A model generated the notes under the pieces. It made no database searches and was not told the DNA's origin. It worked only from the letters and a program-made list of their open reading frames with translations. Source: CBDEGU01 sp965238045 (GTDB taxonomy: Bacteria > Acidobacteriota > Terriglobia > Bryobacterales > UBA6623). From it: 64,000 bases of DNA. Made by a program: the position numbers and the translations under genes. Below, one piece after another: positions 28,289 through 37,233 of the stretch. The stretch lies in the NCBI GenBank assembly GCA_965238045.1, contig CBDEGU010000012.1, positions 2,604,001-2,668,000 on the forward strand, in the 5' to 3' direction. The first letter of the stretch is position 1. The number at the start of each line of letters is the position of its first letter.

Positions 28289-29974
28289 CTAGCGATTCGC
28301 GCGCAGAACGCGGCCCGGCTTCGCGCTGGTCGAGCTTCCATTGGCAATCACCGGCTCCCCGTTGACGATCACCCAGTCAAAACCGGTCGAGTAGGCGACC
28401 GGCGCCTGGAAGGTAGCCCGGTCCTGCACCTTCTCTGGGTCGAAGATCAAAAGGTCTGCCTTCATGCCTGGCGATATCCGGCCGCGATCGAGCAACCGCA
28501 GCCGGTTCGCCGCCAGTGAAGTCATCCTCCGGATGGCGTCTTCCAGCGTGATCACCTTATCCTCCCGCACGTATTTCGCCAGTACGCGGGCAAAGGCGCC
28601 GAAGGCTCGCGGATGAGCGCTCGTGGTTGTTGCGGCGTTCATGGGCCAGGCATCGGTGTCGATGCTGACAAACTCCGCCCGCAGCGCGAGGTGCTTCTGC
28701 TCTTCGTTCATGCTCTTTGGGTTCACGCTCACACCGCCGGCCTCGACCAGGTCGAAGAACGTTGTCCACTCGTCGCTGTCTCGCAGCCGGGCGATGGCGG
28801 CCAGCGACTGGCCCTCGTAACTCTTCTCTAGCGAACTGGAAACCTTGGCGACCAGAACGTTCTCCCAGTCCTTGCCGACGTGACGGTACCAGTTTTCCCA
28901 GTCCGAGGTTGTTTCCACTTCACGCCGCAACTGCTCCCGCGTCGCCGGGTCTGAGAGCGTCGCCAGGAATTTCGCCGGCCCCTCGGCATAGTGCCGCGGA
29001 TGCAGAAACGAACCCAACCCGATGCCGTTGCGGACGTAGGGATAAATGTCGGCGGTCACGTCCAGGCTCCGCGCGCGGGCGGCTTTGATCAGCGCGATCG
29101 CCTCGCTCATCAGCGGCCAGTTCTCCTCGCCCGCCGCCTTGAGGTGATAGATATGCGCGGGAATGCCGGCCTTCTCGCCGATCTCAATGGTTTCGCGAAT
29201 GGCGTCGAGCACTTGGCTGCTTTCGTTGCGCATGTGAGTGAAATAGACCCCGCCGTAGCGGGCGGCGACCTTAGCCATCTCGACCAGCTCCGCGGTCTTG
29301 GCATAGGTGCCGGGCGGATAAATCAGGGCCGTCGAAAGACCCACCGCGCCGTCCTCCATGGCCTCGGCAACCAGCCTTTTCATTTCCGCCAGTTGCTCGG
29401 CGTCCGGCTCAACGTCTTTATTGCCAAGCACGATCCGGCGAATTTGCGCCGCGCCCACATTGTGGACAACATTCAGGCGCAAACCCTTCTCTTCGAGCAG
29501 GCGGTGGTACTCGGCGTATGTCTTCCAGCTCAGCCCGCCGCGGACGGCTTGCTCCACGTTCTTGATGGTCTCTTCATTTTGCGGCGCCGGCGAAGTCCCC
29601 TCGCCCGCCAGCATGGTCGTAATTCCCTGACGCAGCTTGCTCTCGGCCGCATCCGTGTCCTCGAGCAACGGGTAGGTGCGGCCGCCCATCATATCGATGA
29701 AGCCGGGGGAGACGACCCTCTCGCCGGCGTCGATGGTCTGGCCCGCCGGGCGGCCCGCCAGAGAGCCGATCTCGGCGATCACGCCGCCGCGGATGCCAAC
29801 ATCGGCCCGGTACCAGGGATTGCCCATGCCATCGATGACGCGCCCGTTGGTGATCAGCAGATCGAACGGTTCGTCCCCCTGGGGCGACGGCCCGCACGCC
29901 GCCAGCAACGTCATGAGCGTCACGACCAGCGACGGGATGAACAGACAACGAACAATACAGCGAGGTTTCATCAA
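28289..29974 (-). CDS. N-acyl-D-amino-acid deacylase-type amidohydrolase (lipoprotein)
   Basis: A 561-residue amidohydrolase. It starts with a lipoprotein signal (LMTLLAAC, lipobox Cys near residue 27), so it should sit on the membrane. The beta-sandwich part LLITNGRVIDG and the C-terminal GMKADLLIFDP are typical of the superfamily. The D-aminoacylase hallmark LRQGITTMLAGEGTSP is present. The first metal motif, normally HxH after PGFID, reads PGFIDMMGGRT, which some subfamilies share. Other histidines (VYFTHMRNE, AHIYHLKAAG) remain. It probably releases D-amino acids from acylated forms. It is 13 bp from the sialidase gene. Confidence 0.85.
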   Translation of the reverse strand: MMKPRCIVRCLFIPSLVVTLMTLLAACGPSPQGDEPFDLLITNGRVIDGMGNPWYRADVGIRGGVIAEIGSLAGRPAGQTIDAGERVVSPGFIDMMGGRTYPLLEDTDAAESKLRQGITTMLAGEGTSPAPQNEETIKNVEQAVRGGLSWKTYAEYHRLLEEKGLRLNVVHNVGAAQIRRIVLGNKDVEPDAEQLAEMKRLVAEAMEDGAVGLSTALIYPPGTYAKTAELVEMAKVAARYGGVYFTHMRNESSQVLDAIRETIEIGEKAGIPAHIYHLKAAGEENWPLMSEAIALIKAARARSLDVTADIYPYVRNGIGLGSFLHPRHYAEGPAKFLATLSDPATREQLRREVETTSDWENWYRHVGKDWENVLVAKVSSSLEKSYEGQSLAAIARLRDSDEWTTFFDLVEAGGVSVNPKSMNEEQKHLALRAEFVSIDTDAWPMNAATTTSAHPRAFGAFARVLAKYVREDKVITLEDAIRRMTSLAANRLRLLDRGRISPGMKADLLIFDPEKVQDRATFQAPVAYSTGFDWVIVNGEPVIANGSSTSAKPGRVLRANR

Positions 29975-29987
29975 GACCTTCTCCGCT

Positions 29988-31085
29988 TCAAACCGACAGG
30001 CGAACCCATCGTGTGTGCGTCACGCCGCCGGAAGTGCACCAGAAACACGTCAAGATGGTTCCGTCGGCGAGAACCCAGCCTCTGGGTTTGCCGAAAGCAA
30101 TCAGCATGTGCTCGGCGAGAAAATTCTCGTGACTCGTTTCGCCAAGCGTCGCTTCCGCTCCGGCGTCAAACACAACCAACTGGTTGTCGAGATCGAAATG
30201 CGACAGGTCTTCGCTCACCGCCACGCGGATGCCCTGCGGCTCGTGCCGATAATTGTAAATCACCGCCACGCGCCCGTCGGGCAGCGGAATGGGCGTGGCG
30301 ACTTGTCCGCGAAGGTTCGTCGGACAGGGCTCGGACCAGCTTCGTCCCTCGTCTTGGGATACGACCCAGTGGTTGGGCAGATCCTGCGACGTTCCGTAGA
30401 TGTGGGTCCACAGCAGCGTATAGATGCGGCCATCGGCGAGCCGGGCATTCATCTGATCCCACCACAGCACGTTGCCGGAGCGGTCATCCGCCACGACCGT
30501 GAACTCACCCCATGTCTTGCCCTGATCGCTTGAGAAAACAGCCGCCGCCTTTTGATCCGGCGGGCCTTCAAAACCGGCGGGCTTCCAGGTTTCCAGCGGG
30601 TACATCCATCGCGACGGCGCGAGTTGCATCAGGTTGCCAGCCTTGTTCCAGGTGTATTTTTCCCGGGGCAACTCGACAGGCACGATCAGCGGAGGCCCCC
30701 AGGTCTGGCCCTGATCTTCCGACCAGAACACGACCATCTCGGGTCTCTGCAAAGCTTCGGAATCGGGGTCAAACAGCGGGCCTTCACCCGTTTCGAAGCG
30801 CGTGGCGGTCAGCAGCCAGCGGCCATCGGGCGTTTCATGGATGTCGGGACCGCGATACGCCCATCCCTCTTCGCCGGCATCGCCGTGGATATTGCCGTCG
30901 TTCCGCCAGGTCTGGCCGCCATCAGCCGTGCGCAGCAACTCGACGCAATTGTCAGCGGAGGCGAGCCCTTCCCCCGCGTGCTGGCAGGCGACGAGCGAAC
31001 CGTCGGCCAACTGGGTGATCGACGGCATGTAGGCTCCCCTGCCCGCGTCGCGCGTAAGAACTCCCTGGGCAGTGATTTCGAGCAT
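29988..31085 (-). CDS. Exo-alpha-sialidase-like BNR-repeat protein
   Basis: A 365-residue six-bladed propeller of the sialidase superfamily. Asp-box repeats are SEDQGQTWGPP, SSDQGKTWGEF and SQDEGRSWSEP. No secretion signal is visible at the chosen start (ATG 31085, MLEITAQGVLTRD). The frame upstream is open but adds an unlikely segment. It may cleave sialic-acid-like or other glycosides, but the propeller fold alone does not fix the substrate. It is the second gene of a minus-strand run that begins with a 38-residue membrane peptide and continues with a deacylase. Confidence 0.8.
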   Translation of the reverse strand: MLEITAQGVLTRDAGRGAYMPSITQLADGSLVACQHAGEGLASADNCVELLRTADGGQTWRNDGNIHGDAGEEGWAYRGPDIHETPDGRWLLTATRFETGEGPLFDPDSEALQRPEMVVFWSEDQGQTWGPPLIVPVELPREKYTWNKAGNLMQLAPSRWMYPLETWKPAGFEGPPDQKAAAVFSSDQGKTWGEFTVVADDRSGNVLWWDQMNARLADGRIYTLLWTHIYGTSQDLPNHWVVSQDEGRSWSEPCPTNLRGQVATPIPLPDGRVAVIYNYRHEPQGIRVAVSEDLSHFDLDNQLVVFDAGAEATLGETSHENFLAEHMLIAFGKPRGWVLADGTILTCFWCTSGGVTHTRWVRLSV

Positions 31086-31101
31086 AACGATTTCGGGTAT
31101 G

Positions 31102-31218
31102 CTAGACCTGGCCAAACAGCAAGTCCAGCTTGTGCCGCAGCCACGATAGTACCACGATGATGAGCAGCACGATTGCCCCCATGCCGATCAGTTTGTTCCG
31201 ACCGATTTGTCTGGCCAT
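31102..31218 (-). CDS. 38-residue single-pass membrane peptide
   Basis: Too short for routine gene callers. The frame begins at an ATG at 31218 after a clear ribosome site (AGGGAG). The peptide opens with basic residues (MARQIGRNKL), has one hydrophobic helix (GAIVLLIIVVLSWL), and ends HKLDLLFGQV. Its stop is 17 bp before the sialidase start, so the two are probably co-translated. No family is recognised. A role in membrane anchoring or export of its neighbour is possible but only inferred. Confidence 0.5.
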   Translation of the reverse strand: MARQIGRNKLIGMGAIVLLIIVVLSWLRHKLDLLFGQV

Positions 31219-31310
31219 ATATACTCCCTGGTCTTGAACTTCCGTTCGCGCCGGCAGTCGCGATTCCGCCGCCGGTCGCGATTCATCTGGAACGACGATG
31301 CCACTGCTGG

Positions 31311-34010
31311 CTAGCCTCGCACCATCTGCCGCAGCACATAGCGCAAGATCCCGCCATTCTGGTAGTAAAGCACTTCCTGTGGAGTGTCGATCCGCACCAG
31401 CGCCTGGAAGCGGATCCCGTCGCCGCCGCCGTCGGGCGTAGCCGTGACCGTGACTTGCTTCGCCGATCCGTCACCGAGTCCCTCGATGTCATAGGACTCC
31501 CGCCCGCTCAGCCCCAGTGATGCGGCGCTCTGGCCGGCCTGAAACTGCAAAGGCACGACGCCCATGCCGATCAGGTTCGATCGATGAATCCGCTCGTAGC
31601 TCTCGGCCAGGACCGCGCGCACGCCGAGCAGCCTCGGCCCCTTGGCCGCCCAGTCCCGCGACGAGCCCGCGCCATACTCCTTGCCCGCCAGAATCATCAG
31701 CGGCGCCCCGCCGGCCCGGTATTTCTCGGAAGCATCGAAAATCGTCATCTGCTCCCCGCCCGGCAGGTGCTCGGTCCAGCCGCCTTCGGTGCCCGGAGCA
31801 AGCTGATTGCGCAAACGGACATTGGCGAACGTGCCGCGCATCATCACTTCGTGGTTGCCCCGCCGAGAGCCGTAGGAGTTGAAATCTTTCGGCTCGACGC
31901 CCCGCCCGATGAGATAGGCGCCCGCCGGACTATCGGCCTTGATCGCCCCGGCCGGCGAGATGTGATCGGTCGTCACACTGTCTCCGAGCAGAGCCAGAAC
32001 GCGGGCGTTCTTGATGTCGCTGACCGGCGCCGGTTCCAGGCCCATGTTTTCAAAGAACGGAGGATGCCGAATATAGGTCGAGTCCGCGTCCCACGGGAAC
32101 AGATCGCTGGCCGTCGCCTCCAGGCCTTGCCACTGCTTGTCGCCGGTGAAAACGTCGCCATAGCTCTCGCGGAACATCTCTGCATCCACGGCCGCGGCGA
32201 TCGCCTCCCGCACCTCTTTTTGCGAAGGCCAAAGGTCCCGCAGGTAGACAGGATTGCCCTCGAGGTCATCACCCAGCGGGCCGCTGGAAATGTCGCAGTC
32301 CAGCGAGCCGGCCAGAGCGTAGGCGACGACCAAAGGCGGCGACGCTAAATAATTCATGCGGACCTCCGGATGCACCCGGCCCTCGAAATTGCGGTTGCCA
32401 GAGAGTACCGCGGCAACTACGAGATCCGCGTCCTTGATCGCGCGGGAGATTTCGGGTGCCAGCGGCCCCGAATTGCCAATACAAGTCGTGCAGCCATAGC
32501 CGACAAGGTGGAAGCCAATCTTGTCGAGATATTCGGAGAGACCAGCTTTCTGGAGATACTCTGTAACAACTTTCGAGCCCGGCGCCAGGCTCGTCTTCAC
32601 CCAGGGTTTGGTCTGTAGTCCGCGTTCCACGGCCTTTTTCGCCACCAACCCGGCGGCGACCATCACGGTCGGGTTCGACGTGTTGGTGCAGCTTGTAATG
32701 GCCGCGATGACGACCGATCCGTGAGGCAATTCGTACTCGCCGCCTTGGAGAGTGACTTTGGGAGCTGCGGCCGCCACGGCCGCGGCTCCCCCGGTACGCT
32801 CGGTACGCTCCTCCAGCATCGACGAGAGCGCGGTCTCGTAGGCCTGCTTGGCGCCAGCGAGTGGAACGCGATCCTGCGGCCGCTTGGGGCCCGCCAGACT
32901 GGGCTCGACACTGCCCATGGCAAGCTCCAGAGTGTCGCTGTAGCGAATCCCGTCGCCCGCCTCGCCCGCCTCGCGGAACATGCCCTGTTCTTTGGCGTAG
33001 GCTTCGGTCAGCGCGACTTGCTCGTCCGAGCGGCAGGTCAGCCGCAGGTAGGCGAGCGTCTCATCGTCGATCGGGAAGATGCCGCAAGTGGCGCCGTATT
33101 CCGGAGCCATGTTCGCCAGCGTGGCTCTGTCGGCGAGCGGCAACTGGTCCAGACCCTGGCCATGGAATTCCACGAACTTGCCCACGACACCTCTCTGGCG
33201 CAGCATCTCGACGACTCTCAGAACCAGGTCCGTCGTGGTCGCGCCTTCCGCCAGCCGTCCGGTGAGCTTGAACCCGACGACCTGCGGGATGAGCATCGAA
33301 ATCGGCTGACCCAGCATGGCCGCTTCGGCTTCGATGCCGCCGACGCCCCAGCCGAGCACGCCCAGTCCGTTAATCATCGTCGTGTGGGAGTCGGTGCCCA
33401 CCAGCGTATCGGGCATCGCCTGCGTCTTGCCATTCACTTGCTTTGTGAAAACAACTCTCGCCAGATATTCAAGATTCACCTGGTGGACGATGCCCGTCTC
33501 CGGAGGCACGACCCTGAAATTGTCGAACGCCTTCTGGCCCCATTTGAGGAACTGATAGCGCTCCTTGTTGCGCAGATATTCGAGCTTGCTGTTGAACTGC
33601 AACGCCCCGGCGTTGCCCGATCGGTCGACCTGCACCGAGTGGTCGATCACCAACTCGGCTGGCTGCAAGGGATTGATGCGCCCCGGATCGCCGCCCAGCG
33701 CCTTCATGGCGTTGCGCATCGCGGCCAGGTCCACCACCGCCGGCACGCCGGTGAAATCCTGCATCAGCACCCGCGCCGGACGATAAGCGATTTCCCGGCT
33801 GGGCGCCGCCGAGGGATCCCACGCCGCCAGCGCCTCGATGTCCTCGCGGGTGACCGTCGTGCCATCCTCGCAGCGGATCAGATTTTCCAGCAGGATTTTC
33901 AAACAAAACGGCAGCCGCCCGACCATGCCGCTGCCCAGGGCGTCGAGCCGAAAAATTTCATACTCCCTGCCGGATACCGAAAGAGCGCCGCGCGCGCCAA
34001 AACTATTCAT
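31311..34010 (-). CDS. acnA: Aconitate hydratase A
   Basis: An 899-residue aconitase of the AcnA/IRP type, the TCA-cycle enzyme interconverting citrate and isocitrate. The iron-sulfur cluster ligands are in AAITSCTNTSNP and GYGCTTCIGNSGPL. Other signatures are DSHTTMINGLGVLGWG near residue 200 and AGKEYGAGSSRDWAAKG in the swivelling C-terminal domain. Length matches the family. It stands alone on the minus strand, with a 38-residue membrane gene about 90 bp downstream. Confidence 0.98.
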   Translation of the reverse strand: MNSFGARGALSVSGREYEIFRLDALGSGMVGRLPFCLKILLENLIRCEDGTTVTREDIEALAAWDPSAAPSREIAYRPARVLMQDFTGVPAVVDLAAMRNAMKALGGDPGRINPLQPAELVIDHSVQVDRSGNAGALQFNSKLEYLRNKERYQFLKWGQKAFDNFRVVPPETGIVHQVNLEYLARVVFTKQVNGKTQAMPDTLVGTDSHTTMINGLGVLGWGVGGIEAEAAMLGQPISMLIPQVVGFKLTGRLAEGATTTDLVLRVVEMLRQRGVVGKFVEFHGQGLDQLPLADRATLANMAPEYGATCGIFPIDDETLAYLRLTCRSDEQVALTEAYAKEQGMFREAGEAGDGIRYSDTLELAMGSVEPSLAGPKRPQDRVPLAGAKQAYETALSSMLEERTERTGGAAAVAAAAPKVTLQGGEYELPHGSVVIAAITSCTNTSNPTVMVAAGLVAKKAVERGLQTKPWVKTSLAPGSKVVTEYLQKAGLSEYLDKIGFHLVGYGCTTCIGNSGPLAPEISRAIKDADLVVAAVLSGNRNFEGRVHPEVRMNYLASPPLVVAYALAGSLDCDISSGPLGDDLEGNPVYLRDLWPSQKEVREAIAAAVDAEMFRESYGDVFTGDKQWQGLEATASDLFPWDADSTYIRHPPFFENMGLEPAPVSDIKNARVLALLGDSVTTDHISPAGAIKADSPAGAYLIGRGVEPKDFNSYGSRRGNHEVMMRGTFANVRLRNQLAPGTEGGWTEHLPGGEQMTIFDASEKYRAGGAPLMILAGKEYGAGSSRDWAAKGPRLLGVRAVLAESYERIHRSNLIGMGVVPLQFQAGQSAASLGLSGRESYDIEGLGDGSAKQVTVTATPDGGGDGIRFQALVRIDTPQEVLYYQNGGILRYVLRQMVRG

Positions 34011-34262
34011 GATGAGAAGCCCTCCCCCCCTGGGCCCCTGAACCCCTCAACCAGCGGGTGGCGGCCGGAACCTCAGCAGGAAATACCTCGCCCCGAACTG
34101 CTCTCATCATCGCAGTTCGATTTCCGGTCGCACAAGCGACACTCGCGCGAGCGACCCGGATTCCGCCCGCGGTCAGATCGATAGCGACCGCGGGCCTCGC
34201 CCAAAACTACTCCAGCGCGCCCCTCTTTGCCCCGCGCCCGGCCCGACTCCTCTCACCGGCTG
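34011..34262. other. Gap without gene
   Basis: About 250 bp between the acnA start and a large palindrome. Frames here have no recognisable content. The stretch should hold the acnA promoter, but I see no strong match. Confidence 0.5.
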
Positions 34263-34320
34263 TTAACCCTCGGTTCTCATCACCTGCCGCGGTCCTCAGG
34301 TGGTGAGAGCCGGGGGTTAA
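34263..34320 (+). repeat. 58-bp palindrome at the permease stop
   Basis: Two 24-base arms (left opens TTAACCCTCGG, right closes CCGGGGGTTAA) flank a 10-base loop. All three arm mismatches are T opposite G, which would be G-U pairs in plus-strand RNA. The inner arm (TCATCACCTG / CAGGTGGTGA) shares the CTCACCACCTG core of MITE-A. The stop codon of the permease gene is the outer TTA of the palindrome. It may act as a terminator or be a short relative of MITE-A. Confidence 0.7.
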
Positions 34321-35696
34321 GCGTTCTCGGGACGCCGCATGATGTAGAAGTGATAGACCAGCGCGCCGGCCAAAATGGTTAACAAGGCCCAGACCGCCTG
34401 TCGTATCTGATTCCCCGCGAAATAACCGAAGATCAGCACATTGACGCTCACATACAGCGCCGGGATCAGCGGATAGCCGAAGCTAACCCAGCGGGACTTC
34501 TTCCACGCAGCCCGCTTGCGGAACTTGAACAGCGCCAAAACCGAAAGAGCCGAGAACAGGTTCAGCATGAACCCGATGTAGTAGGCCAGGCTCTCGAACG
34601 TGCCGGTAATAATCAGCACGCAGCAGCAGGCGCCCTGTGCCAGCACCGCCACCCAGGGGCTGTTCCACCTCGGATGCACCTTGGCCGCCGATCGCAGGAA
34701 GGCGCGATTTTGCGCCATCGCGAAGTATACCCGCGGGCCGACCATGCACATCACGTTGATGGTCGCCAGCAGAGAAACCGCCATCGCGGCCGCGAAAAAG
34801 CTCGCCCCCTCGGGGCCGAACAACGCCGCCGCCGCCGTCGCGCCGACGGCCAGCTTGCCCGCCATTTCCTCCAGCGGGTTGGCGTAGATATAGAGGCAAT
34901 TCAAGGCCACGAAGAACACCGTCACCAGGATCGTGCCGAACAGCAGCGCGCGGGGCAGTGTCTTCTCGGGATCGCGAATCTCTCCGGCTACATAAATCGC
35001 CGCGTTCCAGCCGCTGTAGCCCAGATAGATGAATACTAAGCTGATGGCAAACTGCGTGCTCAGCGAAACCGGCGACGTTCTTTCGGCCACCTGGGAAAAA
35101 TGCGCCCAGTCGCCGTCGCCAACCGCGAAGCCGAGGACCAGAAACAGCGCCAGCACAAGGAGCTTCGTTGCCGTGAGCGCGTTCTGAATTTTTGCGACGA
35201 GCGACACATTCAGCACGTTCAGCACGGTAAAGAGCAAGATGATCCCGCACGCAAGCACCTGCGTGCCTCCGAACTGAATCGACAGGATTCCCAGGTCCAG
35301 CAGCGGTTCGCCCGCCTGGTCCGGACTGACGCCCGGCATGAAGTAACCGATGTAGGCTGTCAGCGCCAGGGTCGCTGTCGCGATGGGCGCGGAAAACCCG
35401 GCGAAGAAGGTGACCCAGCCGTCGACAAACCCCCAGGCCGGCCCCCAGGCTTCGGTCAAGTAGACGTACTCTCCGCCCGAGCGCGGAAAGTTCATCCCCA
35501 ATTCCGAATAACAAACCGCCCCGATCAGAGCCAGCAGAGCGCCAACCAGCCAGATGCCGATAATCAGCTTCGGATCTCCGAGATCTCCCGCCAAATAGGC
35601 CGGAATCGTAAAGATGCCGACCCCGATCATATTCGAGACGACGATGGCCGTGGCGCTGACGACGCCCAGCCGGCGAACAAGACCAGTTTCAGGCAT
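34317..35696 (-). CDS. APC-family amino acid permease
   Basis: A 459-residue transporter with 12 or more hydrophobic segments. The first helix has the APC substrate motif NMIGVGIFTIPAYL. The loop GMNFPRSGGEYVYLTEAWG is typical, and GYSGWNAAIYVAGEIRDPEK is the conserved helix-6 region. It should carry amino acids or polyamines by cation symport or exchange. The neighbouring deacylase that releases amino acids hints at a linked role, but other genes intervene. The start MPETGLVRR is at 35696; the stop lies within a palindrome. Confidence 0.93.
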   Translation of the reverse strand: MPETGLVRRLGVVSATAIVVSNMIGVGIFTIPAYLAGDLGDPKLIIGIWLVGALLALIGAVCYSELGMNFPRSGGEYVYLTEAWGPAWGFVDGWVTFFAGFSAPIATATLALTAYIGYFMPGVSPDQAGEPLLDLGILSIQFGGTQVLACGIILLFTVLNVLNVSLVAKIQNALTATKLLVLALFLVLGFAVGDGDWAHFSQVAERTSPVSLSTQFAISLVFIYLGYSGWNAAIYVAGEIRDPEKTLPRALLFGTILVTVFFVALNCLYIYANPLEEMAGKLAVGATAAAALFGPEGASFFAAAMAVSLLATINVMCMVGPRVYFAMAQNRAFLRSAAKVHPRWNSPWVAVLAQGACCCVLIITGTFESLAYYIGFMLNLFSALSVLALFKFRKRAAWKKSRWVSFGYPLIPALYVSVNVLIFGYFAGNQIRQAVWALLTILAGALVYHFYIMRRPENA

Positions 35697-35967
35697 GGGT
35701 ATACAAGAGCAGGCGAATATTGAAGGTCAAATGGATACAGAAGATCCAACAGGCTCGCCGCCGAGACGCGTTCCCGAAACGACCCACGCCCCTGGACTGC
35801 GTTACCGCGTTACCGCCTGCGTTGCCGCTGACGGGCGGACCCTACCCCAGCGTACCAGCATCGTCAGCCCAAGTTTCAGGTGAATGGTCCGCCGGTCAAC
35901 GGCCGGCGTCGAGGTTCCAGAGATTTCCGGTCCGTGCTTTACCCAGCCGGGCGCCCGCCAGGCCCCA

Positions 35968-37119
35968 CTAGATACGAAGGAAGATGCGCCGCTGGTAGAG
36001 CCAGTAGCAGAGATACCAGATCACCAGGAAAACGGTAAGGTTCTGCGCGATGGGCCCGCCCGCGCCGAGAAATTCATACTTGCCGGTGAACACTCCCACG
36101 GCCCGGTCCAGCCAGCCCTGTTGCACCTGGTGCACGCAGTAGACGAAGATCGAGTTCATCCCCACCACCACCAGCGGAAACGCCAGCTTCCGATAGCCCT
36201 TCACTTCGACCAGCCAATAGAACCCCAGCAGAATCGCCAGCACGCAGCCCCCGCTGGCAAAGGTAAACGAGGCCGTCCAGATGCGCTTCACCAAGGGGTT
36301 GAAGAGCGTAAGCCCCCAGCCGGCGATGAAACATCCCGCGATCGCCCCCGCCAGCACCTTCATACGGTAGGCGTGCGGATGCTGTGCGCGCATCAAGTAC
36401 CCGGCCCAGACGCCGAACAGCATGGTCACGCCGCTGCTAATGAAGTTAACCGTCACGTAGTAGCCGCTGTAGTGGAGCCCGAGGAAACCGTCGATCACCG
36501 CGCCGATATTGCCCTCTTTCGAGGAAGCGCCCTCGGGTCCGGGGAAGAGGGCAAACAGCGCCCAATGGAACGCCAGCAGCCCACCGGCGGCCATCGCCTG
36601 CCGGCGGAACGGCAACTGCATGATCGCGTAACACATCAAGTACGCCAGCCCAATCTGCGCCAGCACGTTGATGAGCTGGAACGAGAGCGCACCGCGGCCG
36701 ATCGAGATCAACACTTGACTGAGCACGATCAGCACGAAGGCCCGCCACAGCACGTGCCGGAACATCACACTCGCCGGTTGCCCCCGCCGGTGCGCCACCG
36801 AATAAGGCATCGCCAGCCCGACCATAAACATGAACGCGGGCTGAATCAAATCCCAATAGACCATCCCTTCCCAGGACACGTGGCGGAACTGCGCGGCCAG
36901 CCAGCCCCAGCCCGGCGTATCGGCCAGCGTCGCGAAGCCAAAGCCGCCCGCGGCAAGCGTCATCATAATGAACCCGCGAAACGCATCCAGCGAGACCAGC
37001 CGCTCGGACTTGGCCGACCGCGATCCTTCCGTCGCCGGACCGCCAACCTCGGGAGTCTTCGTCTCAATCGACTGGTCTTCCAACTGCGCTTCGCGAGGAC
37101 GCTCGATCGTCGTAGCCAT
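35968..37119 (-). CDS. DUF5009/NagX-like membrane acyltransferase
   Basis: A 383-residue membrane protein with about 10 helices, similar to heparan-alpha-glucosaminide N-acetyltransferase-like proteins. The family start (ERLVSLDAFRGFIMM), the conserved HVSWEGMVYWDLIQPAFMF and the C-terminal VVGMNSIFVYCVHQ are present. It probably moves an acetyl group across the membrane to a sugar, by analogy. Residues 1-45 form a polar tail. ATG 37119 follows GAGGTG six bases upstream. No partner sugar genes adjoin it, so a specific pathway cannot be named. Confidence 0.85.
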   Translation of the reverse strand: MATTIERPREAQLEDQSIETKTPEVGGPATEGSRSAKSERLVSLDAFRGFIMMTLAAGGFGFATLADTPGWGWLAAQFRHVSWEGMVYWDLIQPAFMFMVGLAMPYSVAHRRGQPASVMFRHVLWRAFVLIVLSQVLISIGRGALSFQLINVLAQIGLAYLMCYAIMQLPFRRQAMAAGGLLAFHWALFALFPGPEGASSKEGNIGAVIDGFLGLHYSGYYVTVNFISSGVTMLFGVWAGYLMRAQHPHAYRMKVLAGAIAGCFIAGWGLTLFNPLVKRIWTASFTFASGGCVLAILLGFYWLVEVKGYRKLAFPLVVVGMNSIFVYCVHQVQQGWLDRAVGVFTGKYEFLGAGGPIAQNLTVFLVIWYLCYWLYQRRIFLRI

Positions 37120-37233
37120 AAACACCTCTAAGTGTTAGCCGGCGCTGGGCGCAACGCCAGCAACTGCTGGCGAGTCTATCACAAGCAAGCCCCTCCCACG
37201 CCCGTCTTTCGACTCCTTGCCGGGTACAGTCGA

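Noticed and set aside
28991..30502. 503-residue plus-strand frame opposite the deacylase and sialidase genes
   Set aside because: Low-complexity arginine and histidine-rich translation; the real genes on the minus strand explain it.
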